Positions 45,305-55,137 are shown, counted from the stretch's first letter. The stretch: DNA of 64,000 nucleotides from Puniceicoccaceae bacterium K14 (GCA_022538095.1 JAKYXN010000013.1:37415-101414); one strand, 5' to 3'. Made by a program: numbers and translations. Notes: generated by a model from the letters alone, not told the origin.

Positions 45305-45483
45305 GTTTTAGGTTCTAAAAGGGCCATGAGCCAGAAGCCACTCTTTCAAAGGATGTCCGTTTGAATTTTACCAATAATTACTGAGCCCAGACTAAAGCCC
45401 CCAAGGAAAAGATCCGTTAACTTATCAGATAGATATATCGATTTAGCCGAACACTATAGGACCTAACCAAGAAATTTCTTCCC

Positions 45484-46482
45484 ATGACGACCTCAATTTC
45501 TAATTCCGCCATTTCCAAAACGGAAATCCTGCTAGAAGCAGGGACCAATGAAGTAGAAATCTTCGAATTTAAGATTGGCGATCAACACTACGGTGTAAAC
45601 GTTGCCAAGGTTAATCAAATCATTCAACGCGACCAACTCAAGATCACCCGAGCTGACCTTCCACCAAACGGTGTTCTCGGCACTATTCCTTTTCGCGGGA
45701 AGCCTGTGATGACGCTCGACCTTGCTCAGATTCTCCACATCGATTCCAGCAATGCAGACCCAAGTCGCTCACTGATGCTTGTTACTCAATTTAATGATCA
45801 AGTGGTAGCATTCGCCATTGATGGCGCCGAACGTATACATCGCGTTTCTTGGAAAAACTTCGAGCCCATCAACTCTGGCTTCTCTGAAGAAAATCCTTTC
45901 GTCAACGGTATCATTCGTATCGATGAGAAACTCATTCTCGTGCTCGATTTGGAATACATACTTACTCTAGTTAATCCACGTTTAGGGATGACTGTTGACC
46001 AAACTCAGCTTCAGCGAATCGAAGAAAAATACAAACCGCGTGATCACATCAAGATACTCTTTGCAGAGGACTCTGCCATGATCCGCCGTATGGTTGAATC
46101 TCAACTACGCGAAGTCGGCTTTTCGAATTTGCAGGTCGCATCAAATGGAAAAGAGGCCCTCAATCAAATGCACCAGTACATCGAGCAATCGCAAGAAAGC
46201 GGGAAGCCATTAAATGAATTCGTGGACCTCGTTCTTACCGATATCGAAATGCCGGTTATGGATGGCTTAACTCTTTGCCGAACAATCAAAAAAGATCTGA
46301 ATGCGGATGTACCCGTGATCGTTTTCTCTTCTCTGATCAATGACCAAATGATCATAAAGTGTAAGTCAGTTGGAGCCAATGGTTGGGGCTCAAAACCTCA
46401 AGTCGACTTAATCGTCGACATCATCGATCGCTTGATAGTCAAAGGGGAAACAGAAATTGGCGACTTACTCGCAGCCCGCTAG
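45484..46482 (+). CDS. cheV: CheV-type chemotaxis coupling protein (CheW-REC)
   Basis: Cytoplasmic scaffold linking chemoreceptors to CheA; 332 residues. A CheW-like domain (about 20-170, 'IFEFKIGDQHYGVNVAKVNQ', 'GTIPFRGKPVMTLDLAQIL') is followed by a receiver domain (about 190-325, 'KILFAEDSAMIRRMVESQL', phosphoacceptor Asp in 'LVLTDIEMPVMDG'). Phosphorylation of the receiver is thought to tune adaptation. No other chemotaxis or flagellar genes lie in the window. Confidence 0.93.
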   Translation: MTTSISNSAISKTEILLEAGTNEVEIFEFKIGDQHYGVNVAKVNQIIQRDQLKITRADLPPNGVLGTIPFRGKPVMTLDLAQILHIDSSNADPSRSLMLVTQFNDQVVAFAIDGAERIHRVSWKNFEPINSGFSEENPFVNGIIRIDEKLILVLDLEYILTLVNPRLGMTVDQTQLQRIEEKYKPRDHIKILFAEDSAMIRRMVESQLREVGFSNLQVASNGKEALNQMHQYIEQSQESGKPLNEFVDLVLTDIEMPVMDGLTLCRTIKKDLNADVPVIVFSSLINDQMIIKCKSVGANGWGSKPQVDLIVDIIDRLIVKGETEIGDLLAAR

Positions 46483-46510
46483 AAATTTTCTCGCTACATT
46501 TTAGAACAAA

Positions 46511-46540
46511 AAAACGCCCACTAATCAGTGGGCGTTTTTC
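46511..46540. terminator. Bidirectional terminator between cheV and the YceI gene
   Basis: AAACGCCCACT pairs perfectly with AGTGGGCGTTT around AATC. T-runs flank both sides (TTTTT on the + strand; the A-run before the stem reads as T's on the minus strand), fitting its position between convergent genes. Confidence 0.9.
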
Positions 46541-46572
46541 TTTGTAAATTGTTATCGCGTAGAGCCTTTCTC

Positions 46573-47181
46573 CTAGTGAGCGTACGATCCAGCAAGGCTC
46601 AATGAAACCTCAACTTCCTCAGCGACCTTATCCAAATTTTCTCCTGGCTTGAGTCCAAAATCGCTACGATTAATAGAAAACTTAGATCTCACTACTAATA
46701 GATCTCCTGGAACGCGTGAGCGCTTTTCCATCATTCCTTCCAAGTACGTCAAAGTAATTGGAGCCGTAATTTCCTTAGTTTCTCCCTTGATACTCATCAC
46801 GCCCGTAGCTGTCGCTGTAGTCTTGTTACCATCCGTTTCGACATTTGATAGAGACTGAAGATCGAAAGTAATTTCTGGATACTTTTCTACATCCAGCCAA
46901 CCTTTTCCTACCATATGTTCTAGCATCTTTCCATTGCCGAGGTGTAAACTTGTGGCATCAACGACAACTTTTCCAGTGGTCTTTTCAGGCGCTTCCGGAT
47001 CATAGGCAACAGTACCGGAGATACCAGTAGTTGTCCCTTGAATAGATTCCAATGGCGCATCTAAAGAGAAAGAAATGTTATTGACCCCCTTTGGGTCCTT
47101 TAAATCAAAATCCGCAGCATGGATACATGCAGATGAAAATAATGCCAACAATGGCACAGCGAGACGGTTTAGTTTTTTCAT
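46573..47181 (-). CDS. YceI-family periplasmic protein
   Basis: About 202 residues with a signal peptide (MKKLNRLAVPLLALFSSACI, cleavage near 'HAA'). The body is the lipocalin-like YceI beta barrel: 'ISGTVAYDPEAPEKTTGKVV', 'HLGNGKMLEHMVGKGWLDVE', 'YPEITFDLQSL', 'FSINRSDFGLKPGENLDKVA'. YceI proteins bind polyprenyl or other long lipophilic molecules. The ATG at 47181 is chosen because the longer frame adds 18 residues before the signal peptide. Confidence 0.9.
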   Translation of the reverse strand: MKKLNRLAVPLLALFSSACIHAADFDLKDPKGVNNISFSLDAPLESIQGTTTGISGTVAYDPEAPEKTTGKVVVDATSLHLGNGKMLEHMVGKGWLDVEKYPEITFDLQSLSNVETDGNKTTATATGVMSIKGETKEITAPITLTYLEGMMEKRSRVPGDLLVVRSKFSINRSDFGLKPGENLDKVAEEVEVSLSLAGSYAH

Positions 47182-47228
47182 GTTGGTTGGTTTCTGTTCG
47201 ATATTAAAAAGTAAGTAGGATGCCCTCT

Positions 47229-47498
47229 TTACCACTTTTGTTTCCTCACAAGGAAAATTTCCATTGCTATAAAGAAGAACATCAAAGCAAAGCCAACTGC
47301 TAAAAATTCGATTCCCGGCACGAGTCCTTCACTAATGACTGGATATTCGAGTCCTGTAAACTCATCAATCGCGAGTGTTGTGGTCGAAGTCACTGTCCAA
47401 CCTGCTCGCGCACCACCTTGCAGCCACATCATAAAACCGACAAGAAAAGAGCCGACGGCAATTGGTTTGAAAAACACGAATTTTATAATGGACCTCAT
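47229..47498 (-). CDS. Small membrane protein, two transmembrane helices (89 aa)
   Basis: Unrecognised. Helices 'FFKPIAVGSFLVGFMMWLQG' and 'IEFLAVGFALMFFFIAMEIF' flank a polar loop with 'STTTLAIDEFTGLEYPVISE', and the protein ends 'LVRKQKW'. It starts at the second Met (47498). It lies 47 bases upstream of the YceI gene on the same strand and is probably co-transcribed. Function unknown. Confidence 0.65.
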   Translation of the reverse strand: MRSIIKFVFFKPIAVGSFLVGFMMWLQGGARAGWTVTSTTTLAIDEFTGLEYPVISEGLVPGIEFLAVGFALMFFFIAMEIFLVRKQKW

Positions 47499-47762
47499 TT
47501 GCACCTTAGAACGCCTACAAAATCGCTATGGTTGCATTGCTTAGCGATTTTTCAGTGGATGTTTCGGAAATTAGCAAATCGCCGTGCTATAATAACTCCG
47601 GACAGTTACGCTAAGCCTCAGTGTGCTCTTTCAGCTCAAGTGTGCTTTACTTGGAACACGCAGAGCCTGTTGATTTCGGCTCTTAAAATTATTTCTTGCA
47701 GCAAAGCCTAGTCTAAGTACGGATAAACGGTTTCATTTCTTACATTAAATCTTCAAAGCACA

Positions 47763-49610
47763 ATGAGTACGTCAAACGTAGAAAAACACGAATTCCAAGC
47801 AGAGATCAAACAGCTCTTGGATATTGTTATCCACTCCCTTTACACGGATAAGGAAATATTCATACGCGAGTTGATTTCCAACGCGTCGGACGCTTCTGAA
47901 AAGCTCCGTCACACCAAACTGACTGAAAAAGACGTCTTCGAAAGCGATCGCGAGCTCGAGATCCTCGTAACGGCAGACGAAGAAGCCAACAGCATCACGA
48001 TTCAAGATTTCGGTATCGGAATGACTCGTGACGAGCTCGTGAAAAATTTGGGCACCATCGCCCACTCCGGCTCCAAGCAGTTCCTCAATGCCCTCAAGGA
48101 AGGTGGCAGTAAAAATGACAACCTTATCGGCCAATTCGGTGTAGGATTCTACTCCGCTTTCATGGTAGCCGAAAAAGTAAGTGTTTACTCCCGCTCTTGG
48201 AAACAAGACGAACAAGGCCATTGCTGGACAAGTGATGGAACTGGGAGCTACGAAATCGAAGAAACTGCCGACCTCAACCGCGGCACCAAAATCGTCATTT
48301 CCCTAAAAGAAGAGGAGAAAGACTTCGCAAAGAAGGATAACCTCAAGACGATCATCGAGCGTTACTCTAGCTTCGTCCAATTCCCAATCACGCTGGGTGA
48401 GGACAAGATTAACAAAATCGATGCCCTCTGGCTTCGCAGCAAGAGTGAAATCAAGGATGAGGAATACACCGAGTTCTACAAATTCCAAGCAAACGCATTC
48501 GATGAGCCACGCTACCGCTTGCACTTCTCGGCGGACGCGCCACTCGCGATCAACGCCCTACTTTTCACGCCAAATGAAAATCCAGAAAAAGTTGGATTCG
48601 GGCGCATCGATCCAGGTGTTTCACTTTATTGCCGTAAGGTAATGATCGATTCCAAGCCAAAGGAACTCCTTCCTGAATGGCTCCGATTCCTCAAGGGGGT
48701 TGTCGACAGTGAAGACCTACCGCTCAACATCTCTCGGGAAACAATGCAAGACAGCGCCTTGATCCAAAAGCTCGGGCGTGTTATCACGAAGCGTTACCTC
48801 AAATTCTTGGGAGAGGAAGCAAAGAAGCGTAACGAGAAATACCAAGAATTCTTCAGTAAGTTCGGATTCTTCATCAAGGAAGGTGTCGCCATCGACATGA
48901 CCTACCGTGACGACCTAGCCAAGCTTCTCTACTTCGAATCGTCGACTACGGAAAAAGGCAAGATGACCTCTTTGACCGACTATGTTTCTCGTATGAAAGA
49001 AGATCAAAAAGAGATCTACTACATCTTGGGACAAAACCGCGAATCCATAGAGAGCGGCCCATACCTCGAAGGCTTCAAGTCTCGCGGTATCGAAGTTCTT
49101 TTCCTTTACGAGCCGATCGACGAGTACGTGATGGGGAACCTGAACGCATTCGATGAAAAGACTCTCGTATCTGCAGATCAAGGCGACATCAAACTAGACG
49201 ATGCTCCCAAACCAGAAGTAGAAGGAGCTCTCGACGAAAAGACGTCCGAAGCCTTCTGCACGTGGCTCAAGGAAACAATCGGCGACCGCGTCAAGGAAGT
49301 TAAATCCAGCGATCGCTTGACTGACAGCCCAGCAATGGCCCTCTCTCCAGACGCTATGTCTTCTCAAATGCGACGCATGATGCGGAGTATGGGACAAGAT
49401 TCTATGCCAGTTGAAGTTCTCTACGAGATCAACCCGGCTCACCCCTTGATGATCAACCTCAATGCTCAGCGTGAAAGCAATCCCGAGATCGCAAAGCTCG
49501 TCGCCCTCCAAGGATTCGACAGTGCATTGATGACAGCAGGATTGCTTGAAGATCCTAAGGACATGCTGGCTCGCATGAACCAAATCCTCGAGCAAACCGC
49601 TACAAAGTAA
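47763..49610 (+). CDS. htpG: Chaperone HtpG (Hsp90)
   Basis: ATP-dependent cytosolic Hsp90 chaperone, 615 residues (E. coli 624). N-terminal ATPase domain with 'ELISNASDASEKLRHTKLT', 'IQDFGIGMTRDELVKNLGTI', 'LIGQFGVGFYSAFMVAEKVS'; middle domain with 'DLPLNISRETMQDSALIQKL'; C-terminal dimerisation domain ending 'MNQILEQTATK'. No CIRCE element is visible upstream. Single gene with its own terminator. Confidence 0.97.
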   Translation: MSTSNVEKHEFQAEIKQLLDIVIHSLYTDKEIFIRELISNASDASEKLRHTKLTEKDVFESDRELEILVTADEEANSITIQDFGIGMTRDELVKNLGTIAHSGSKQFLNALKEGGSKNDNLIGQFGVGFYSAFMVAEKVSVYSRSWKQDEQGHCWTSDGTGSYEIEETADLNRGTKIVISLKEEEKDFAKKDNLKTIIERYSSFVQFPITLGEDKINKIDALWLRSKSEIKDEEYTEFYKFQANAFDEPRYRLHFSADAPLAINALLFTPNENPEKVGFGRIDPGVSLYCRKVMIDSKPKELLPEWLRFLKGVVDSEDLPLNISRETMQDSALIQKLGRVITKRYLKFLGEEAKKRNEKYQEFFSKFGFFIKEGVAIDMTYRDDLAKLLYFESSTTEKGKMTSLTDYVSRMKEDQKEIYYILGQNRESIESGPYLEGFKSRGIEVLFLYEPIDEYVMGNLNAFDEKTLVSADQGDIKLDDAPKPEVEGALDEKTSEAFCTWLKETIGDRVKEVKSSDRLTDSPAMALSPDAMSSQMRRMMRSMGQDSMPVEVLYEINPAHPLMINLNAQRESNPEIAKLVALQGFDSALMTAGLLEDPKDMLARMNQILEQTATK

Positions 49611-49630
49611 GTTAAGTAAGAATTCAAAGA

Positions 49631-49668
49631 AAAGGCCCAAGGTAGAAATTACCTTGGGCCTTTTTTTA
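49631..49668. terminator. Terminator between htpG and the convergent barrel gene
   Basis: AAAGGCCCAAGGTA (49631-49644) pairs perfectly with TACCTTGGGCCTTT (49650-49663) and is followed by seven T's. The T-rich complement on the other side suggests it works in both directions. Confidence 0.93.
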
Positions 49669-49766
49669 AAAAATCTTTTCGGATTACTTGAGAATTTTTC
49701 TCATTTATAAGAAATGAAGCGCTCCTAGAATAGGATCATTCGTATTTTATTTTTAAATACTTTCAG

Positions 49767-50444
49767 TTAAAATCGAAACATTAGTCCGAGACGTACAACT
49801 GGATAGAATTCATATTCATCCAGTTCTTCATTGAGGTCTTCTTCTTCCACTCTCAGAAGCGCTTGAAATTCCGCTTGATCCACTACGTTGCCTACCGCCG
49901 ACAAGCTCGCCTCCGCGGAACCCGCTTCCATTACGCCTGCGTTGATATAAAAACTTAAACCATCCTTACTCAATTTTCTTGCAAAGCCGATTCCCAGGTA
50001 CGGAGCACTCGATTTCTCCCACTCCACGTCACCCGTAATCGATTCCACCTGGTCTTGAGTAAACGATTCGCCCCCGATATTAAAGGTATTTCCATCTTCC
50101 GGCTGACCGGCAACGCTCACGAAATTGTCCGTTAGAATCATTCCCAATATGAAATGAAAGCTGCCACCGCCTGGATGCCAGTTCAGTGCGATGATATCGT
50201 TATCCAAATCGATGTCGCCAGCGTAGTCGAGACCTTCAGTCGAATAATCACCCGATTCCTCAGCTGAAGCCATAACTGCATTCAATGACCACTGCTTATT
50301 CAACGTCAGCCAAGCAGAGACTCCCAATCCAGTCGTTCCGGCTTCAGCGCCAATGGCCAACCGAGGCACTTTCCCTGCCCCCTCAGCTTTAAAAACCGCA
50401 CTTGAGATAATAAGTGACGCCAATAAACAAATCGATTTTTTCAT
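49767..50444 (-). CDS. Putative outer-membrane beta-barrel protein
   Basis: About 225 residues with a signal peptide from the ATG at 50444 (MKKSICLLASLIISSAVF, cleavage after 'EGA'). The mature part alternates amphipathic strands and Asp/Gly turns ('LAIGAEAGTTGLGVSAWLTL', 'ALNWHPGGGSFHFILGMILT') and ends 'RLGLMFRF', the expected barrel C-terminus. It resembles small OmpW/OmpA-like barrels in layout but no family is identified. Confidence 0.75.
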   Translation of the reverse strand: MKKSICLLASLIISSAVFKAEGAGKVPRLAIGAEAGTTGLGVSAWLTLNKQWSLNAVMASAEESGDYSTEGLDYAGDIDLDNDIIALNWHPGGGSFHFILGMILTDNFVSVAGQPEDGNTFNIGGESFTQDQVESITGDVEWEKSSAPYLGIGFARKLSKDGLSFYINAGVMEAGSAEASLSAVGNVVDQAEFQALLRVEEEDLNEELDEYEFYPVVRLGLMFRF

Positions 50445-50683
50445 AATAAGGTCTGTTTGTAGTTTGTTTTCAAATATGAATTGCGTTGATAAAGGACAAT
50501 ACACCCTAAGACTTGTGCCGAGCTAGCACGAAACTCACTACAAAAGCAACCTAACAGCCACCGATTATCAATTGGTTAGAAGTCCAACAATTCGTCAAAA
50601 CGAGACGACGTATCTTCCAGGCCTGATAATCTCAACATAATCACTCTTTTCTAGGTTAGCATTAGCTCCTTTCAGACAAGTCA

Positions 50684-51136
50684 TCACTTCTCTTTGTACA
50701 ACCAATGCCACGGCTCATACGCAATTCCAAACTGATTGTTTCGCGGATAACTAAGAGCGAAGCCAAATACCTTCGCATTTTCATTTAGCCAATGAAAAGC
50801 CTTTGAATCCTCAAACTCTTCTTCTAGAGGGAGATATCCATCCGTAGTAATATCGATAGCACGGCCTGAATGATGTTCACTGAATCCAGCCGGAGCATTC
50901 ACTCTAAATATATCAGCATCGGAAAGACCTTTCCTTCGTTTTCTTTCAATAATACCTTCCTGCTGTGCTACACTGCGAAATGCTGATACTATACGTAAAT
51001 TTATCCCTTCCGAGCTCGCTCTCGCATTCATGCAATTCCACGCTTCCGCAGTTTTTAGATGCATCAGAAATTCTCTATCGCTATCCCAAATAGGGACTAA
51101 GGATTGTTCTTCTTCTACAAAGGGGAGCCTCGTCAT
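50684..51136 (-). CDS. VanY/M15B-type D-alanyl-D-alanine carboxypeptidase
   Basis: Zinc peptidase trimming peptidoglycan stem peptides; 150 residues, single VanY domain. Zinc and catalytic residues are in 'FSEHHSGRAIDITTDG' (S-x-H-x2-G-x-A-x-D) and 'YEPWHWLYKE', plus the substrate-binding Arg region 'RIVSAFRSVAQQEGI'. It has no signal peptide, so either export is atypical or it acts on cytoplasmic peptides. It starts 15 bases after the GNAT gene stop. Confidence 0.87.
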   Translation of the reverse strand: MTRLPFVEEEQSLVPIWDSDREFLMHLKTAEAWNCMNARASSEGINLRIVSAFRSVAQQEGIIERKRRKGLSDADIFRVNAPAGFSEHHSGRAIDITTDGYLPLEEEFEDSKAFHWLNENAKVFGFALSYPRNNQFGIAYEPWHWLYKEK

Positions 51137-51151
51137 TTGATTTTGCTCCGT

Positions 51152-51664
51152 CTAATTCTTCTGACTCTTCCTTTTGGCAAAGAAGAATACTTCCTTACCA
51201 TGTATCGTCGCACTTGACAGTTTTTCTAAACCACTCGCCTTCGCGACTCTTAATGCGTGAGTATTAGACGGTTCAATCGCTGAGAAAACAACGTCTGAGC
51301 CGATCGCGTCAAATGCATATTGATAACACTCCCTAGCAGCTTCCGCACCGTATCCGCTTCCCCAATGTTCTGGTAAGAGTCGGAAGGTAACCTCTAGCTC
51401 TCTCTTAGCTTCTATTTCAAATTCTTGTATTCCACACAAACCGACAAAAACATTCGCTTCCTTTGTGAATACAGCCCATGGCGAGAACCCTCTGTCTTTC
51501 TGTAGTTTATTAAACTGCTCAAAGAGTTCTTTGCTTCTTTCCTTCGACAAAGGTCCTGCAAGCGAATACCGCATGACCGCCTTGTTGCTAAGTAGAGCAT
51601 AAAAGAGATCAAATTCGTCCGTAGCAAACGGTCGCAAGTAAAGGCGATCAGTCTCTATTTTCAT
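51152..51664 (-). CDS. GNAT-family N-acetyltransferase (RimJ/RimL type)
   Basis: A 170-residue acetyltransferase starting 'MKIETDRLYLRPFATDEFDL', typical of the Acetyltransf_3 group. The acetyl-CoA binding loop is 'LLPEHWGSGYGAEAARECYQ', and 'IEPSNTHALRVAKASGLEKL' is the conserved Asn/Ser motif 4 region. Acceptor substrate unknown. Apparently co-transcribed with the VanY-like gene. Confidence 0.87.
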   Translation of the reverse strand: MKIETDRLYLRPFATDEFDLFYALLSNKAVMRYSLAGPLSKERSKELFEQFNKLQKDRGFSPWAVFTKEANVFVGLCGIQEFEIEAKRELEVTFRLLPEHWGSGYGAEAARECYQYAFDAIGSDVVFSAIEPSNTHALRVAKASGLEKLSSATIHGKEVFFFAKRKSQKN

Positions 51665-51786
51665 TTTGGCAGAACGTCAAAGTTTGTTATTCAGTGGCTA
51701 TCCTGATTTATTACGAACTGTCTTTCCTATTTGATCGGAACCATTGCAACTAGCACTGCTTAAGTAAAATGGCGGTTTCAGTTTAC

Positions 51787-52314
51787 CTAACGCACGAGTG
51801 GCCCTCGCTTGATTTTGGCGGCAGCGTACGAGCCTCCGATCAACGAGCAAATAAAAGCTGCTATCATAAAAACGACAAGAAACCAAAAAGTGATCTGAGT
51901 CACGAAACCTACAGTCAGCTCATCGGGAATGGTGGCAAACGCTTCCTGTAATTGTTGTGGGTCCATAACATTACTCATCATATCCATGTACATCTGCTTT
52001 ATTTGCCTAAGATCTGTTCCGAAAATCCTATAAAACATTAAACACTGCATAATTATCAAGAGAACACCTCCTATCGCAGTCCCATAAAATCCAACCCGAA
52101 TCCCAAAGGGCTTAGTCACACTGATTTCGTTTGTCTTATTGAAATGATACACCGTGACAAAGGCACCAATAATAAAATTGATACAAAGGAGGTTCAGGGG
52201 AGGAATCACACCCAGCAAAAACGTAACCCCTGCCCCAATTGATACGGATAGTGAATAGTAACAATCCGCTCGTTTTATTTCATTGGTTTCTGGTAGTGAT
52301 GGTATCTCGCTCAT
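51787..52314 (-). CDS. Uncharacterised membrane protein (about four transmembrane helices)
   Basis: Unrecognised, 175 residues. Hydrophobic stretches near 20-40, 42-58, 73-97 and 136-162; a polar Met/Gln-rich loop about 100-135 ('MYMDMMSNVMDPQQLQEAF') lies between the last two. No catalytic motif seen. Starts 27 bases after the miaA stop, so likely in the same operon. Confidence 0.7.
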   Translation of the reverse strand: MSEIPSLPETNEIKRADCYYSLSVSIGAGVTFLLGVIPPLNLLCINFIIGAFVTVYHFNKTNEISVTKPFGIRVGFYGTAIGGVLLIIMQCLMFYRIFGTDLRQIKQMYMDMMSNVMDPQQLQEAFATIPDELTVGFVTQITFWFLVVFMIAAFICSLIGGSYAAAKIKRGPLVR

Positions 52315-52341
52315 ATTTTAAACTACAATGATTTCGCTGCA

Positions 52342-53268
52342 TCAATCGAATAGATTTTTCAATTCAATCGAGTGCGTATCCGAAATTTCATGGATGCTTC
52401 CTTCTGGTAATTGTCCTCGAAACCAGGTTCTCTGTTTTTTTGCTAGTCGACGTGTATTTGTTGCTATATCGATTTTTAACTGCTCCAGCGTCAACTGACC
52501 ATCTAAATAGGCCAATGTTTCACGGTAACCGATTGAGTGGGCTGCTGACCCGTTGGCTTCGAAGCCTGCGACTCGCAGTTCTTTCACTTCGTCTATCAAG
52601 CCTTGCTCGAGCATAATATCAACCCTCAAGGCGATGCGCGCATTGAGTTCTTCTTTGTCTCGATGCAGGATCGTCAGTTTTTTAGGGGCGTCAATCAGCG
52701 GATTGATTTGCTTAGCAAAGCGGTTTTTCAATTCGCCCACGCTTAAGCCGGATTCGATGCAGCGCTCAAGAGCTTTGAGCACGCGTCTAGGATTTTCTAA
52801 ATCAACTTGTGAAGCGGCATCCGGGCTGAGTTCCAACAAAGTGTCTTTCAACGCTTCTAGACCACCTGAATCTTGAATTTTGCTAACCTTGATCGCAGTC
52901 GCTTCAGAAATGGCGACATCATCGACAACCGGATGAAAGAATGCTTTCAAATAGAATCCACTTCCCCCGGTAATCAGTACCCGATTACCTCGTGCCTGAA
53001 TTTCTCGAGCGGTTTCTATTGCAAGTTCGATAAATCGAGCGACATCCATCTGCTCGCTTGCAGGGCAAAGATCGACCAAATGATGCGGCACCCGAGCGAG
53101 TTCCTCCCGAGTAGGCTTCGCGGTTCCGATATCCATGCCTCGGTAAAAGAGCAGAGAATCACAGTTTATTATCTCCGCTCCATAGGTCTCTGCCCACAGT
53201 AGAGCCAGCTCGGTTTTACCCACAGCCGTGCAGCCTGTCAGTGCGTAGAGAGTCTCCAATTGCGACAT
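52342..53268 (-). CDS. miaA: tRNA dimethylallyltransferase MiaA
   Basis: Adds the dimethylallyl group to N6 of A37 in tRNAs reading UNN codons; 308 residues. P-loop 'LTGCTAVGKTELALLWAE', 'CDSLLFYRGMDIGTAKPT', 'VPHHLVDLCPASE', 'LITGGSGFYLKAFF', and the C-terminal 'AKKQRTWFRGQ'. All family motifs are intact. Confidence 0.96.
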   Translation of the reverse strand: MSQLETLYALTGCTAVGKTELALLWAETYGAEIINCDSLLFYRGMDIGTAKPTREELARVPHHLVDLCPASEQMDVARFIELAIETAREIQARGNRVLITGGSGFYLKAFFHPVVDDVAISEATAIKVSKIQDSGGLEALKDTLLELSPDAASQVDLENPRRVLKALERCIESGLSVGELKNRFAKQINPLIDAPKKLTILHRDKEELNARIALRVDIMLEQGLIDEVKELRVAGFEANGSAAHSIGYRETLAYLDGQLTLEQLKIDIATNTRRLAKKQRTWFRGQLPEGSIHEISDTHSIELKNLFD

Positions 53269-53458
53269 AAAAAATACCTTCGAAATATTAACAAAGTGAG
53301 ATTGAGAACGGACTTAGATTAAAAAGCCAAGTTTGAATCTCGGCTTGTTACGCGCCAGTTACAAGTTACAAGAAATACGATTATTTACTCGCAGCTGAAG
53401 AAAATGCGCATTGATCAGTTGTAAGGATCAAATTTTTACCACAGTGTCTCCCTTATAA

Positions 53459-54361
53459 ATGAAGAAAGCGCCTCTAAAGTTTAAGACCATCTTCATCTCA
53501 GACGTCCACCTCGGAACTGAGAACTGCAAGGCTAAGGAGGTAATTCACTTTCTGAAAAATACCCGATGCGAGGTCCTGGTACTGAATGGTGACATCATTG
53601 ACGGATGGCAACTGAAGCGAAAGGGAGTCTGGACGAAAGATCACACCAAATTCGTCCGCTACATCCTGAAACGCATAGAGAAAAAAGAGCAGGAAGTCAT
53701 TTACCTCCGTGGCAATCACGACGACATCCTAAGCCGTTTCCTTCCGATGCAATTTGGTAGTCTATCGATCGTGGACCAATACATTCACGAAAACGTTAAT
53801 GGCAAATACCTCGTGCTCCACGGCGATATTTTCGACACAATAACAAAAGACTTCGTCTTCCTTGCCCATATTGGAGATTGGGGCTACCGAATACTTATGT
53901 CCTTAAACCGCTGGTACAACAAGTACCGGTCGTGGCGTGGCAAGGATTACTATTCGCTCAGTAAGGCAATCAAGGCCAAGGTAAAACGGGCAGTCAGTTT
54001 CATTTCCAGTTTTGAAGACAAGCTATCCAAGCTCGCAGAAGCCCGTGGATGCCAAGGTGTTATTTGCGGCCATATTCACACCCCAGCGGATAAGATGATG
54101 GATGGCTTCCACTACCTCAATTCCGGCGACTGGGTCGAGTCTCTCTCCGCAATCGTTGAGCATGAGGATGGCAGATTTGAACTGATCCATTACGCTGATT
54201 TTAAAGAGGAATATCCAACTAAAGCCGATATAAAATCGGAAATAGATGAGGACGATACCGACGATATCCCTGCATTCATCAAAAACACGATTAATAGCAA
54301 ACCGACCGAGGGAATCGTCAACGAGAAGCCAGCTATAGACAAGGCTGCCGAGTCAGTCTAA
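53459..54361 (+). CDS. UDP-2,3-diacylglucosamine diphosphatase-like metallophosphoesterase (LpxH family)
   Basis: Calcineurin-type phosphoesterase of 300 residues. Metal ligands: 'IFISDVHLGTENCKA' (D-x-H), 'VLVLNGDIIDGWQLKR' (GD), 'IYLRGNHDDILSRF' (GNHD), 'LVLHGDIFDT' and 'VICGHIHTPADK' (GHxH). This pattern matches the LpxH-like group that cleaves UDP-2,3-diacylglucosamine in lipid A synthesis. The C-terminal 45 residues are an acidic, low-complexity extension beyond the usual fold. A role in LPS synthesis agrees with the Lpt permeases in the window but is not proven. Confidence 0.85.
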   Translation: MKKAPLKFKTIFISDVHLGTENCKAKEVIHFLKNTRCEVLVLNGDIIDGWQLKRKGVWTKDHTKFVRYILKRIEKKEQEVIYLRGNHDDILSRFLPMQFGSLSIVDQYIHENVNGKYLVLHGDIFDTITKDFVFLAHIGDWGYRILMSLNRWYNKYRSWRGKDYYSLSKAIKAKVKRAVSFISSFEDKLSKLAEARGCQGVICGHIHTPADKMMDGFHYLNSGDWVESLSAIVEHEDGRFELIHYADFKEEYPTKADIKSEIDEDDTDDIPAFIKNTINSKPTEGIVNEKPAIDKAAESV

Positions 54362-54492
54362 AGTTCTACCAACGACATTTGTCACCGGGCTTTAAATACG
54401 AAATCCGAATCCTTAAATGATTCGGAAATCGCACAGCCAATGATCAAAGAGTAATCAATTCCACTTAGATGGAGAGTCTCTGAAAGGCGACC

Positions 54493-54999
54493 CTATTTCC
54501 AATTAGCTGGGAATTCAGGAGTGTCGATCCGAGTGACTTTCCCTTTGTAGATTCGAATTTCTCCCTCAACTAAGGCACCCTCACCTGTTAGGTCACCTTC
54601 ATAAATAAAACGCTCATCTGTGTCCTTGCGGACTGAAAACTTACGGCGAGTCGGTTTTCCGAGAATTTCCAAAACCTCCTCCTCGGCCATTTTCACTTCA
54701 ATCAACTCCCACTTCGAAGCGACCGTCCAATCGGCTTCCACTTGGCGGGTTATTTTTTTGACCTCTGCTTGCACTTTTTCTTCCCACTCTTCAGCCGTCA
54801 TCACTGGAGCGTTGGATTTGGTCGCTGCAGTTGCATCCTCGTTTCCAGATTCAAGTACACTTACACGCTCTTCTAACTGAGCGACCTTTGCCTCCAATTC
54901 CTTCACGAGAGAAATCAATTCGGCTCCAGTGGATGCTTCCATCTGGGACAAGGAAAAACAAAGAGCAACCGCTCCAAAAATTAGGGAATTTCGTTTCAT
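54493..54999 (-). CDS. Exported coiled-coil protein with BamE/SmpA-like domain
   Basis: About 168 residues from the ATG at 54999, which gives a signal peptide ('NSLIFGAVALCFSLSQMEA'). A short coiled coil ('LISLVKELEAKVAQLEERVS') precedes a C-terminal domain with 'MAEEEVLEILGKPTRRKFSV' and 'GEIRIYKGKVTRIDTP', like the SmpA/OmlA (BamE) fold, in which 'V..lLG.P' is the hallmark. Probably periplasmic; no lipobox seen. Divergent from the CBS gene. Confidence 0.7.
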   Translation of the reverse strand: MKRNSLIFGAVALCFSLSQMEASTGAELISLVKELEAKVAQLEERVSVLESGNEDATAATKSNAPVMTAEEWEEKVQAEVKKITRQVEADWTVASKWELIEVKMAEEEVLEILGKPTRRKFSVRKDTDERFIYEGDLTGEGALVEGEIRIYKGKVTRIDTPEFPANWK

Positions 55000-55137
55000 T
55001 GAAACGAAGCTAGAAGCTAAACAAAAAAAATCCAGCACGAGTATTAATTTTTTCCAACGTGTTATTTGACTTTTTTGGAATATGCATTCGCGCACCGATT
55101 GACAAACTTCAGTTCTCTATTAAGATTACTGAATCTA

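Noticed and set aside
47505..47762. CIRCE or other heat-shock operator upstream of htpG
   Set aside because: No TTAGCACTC-N9-GAGTGCTAA or close variant seen in the 258 bases before the gene.
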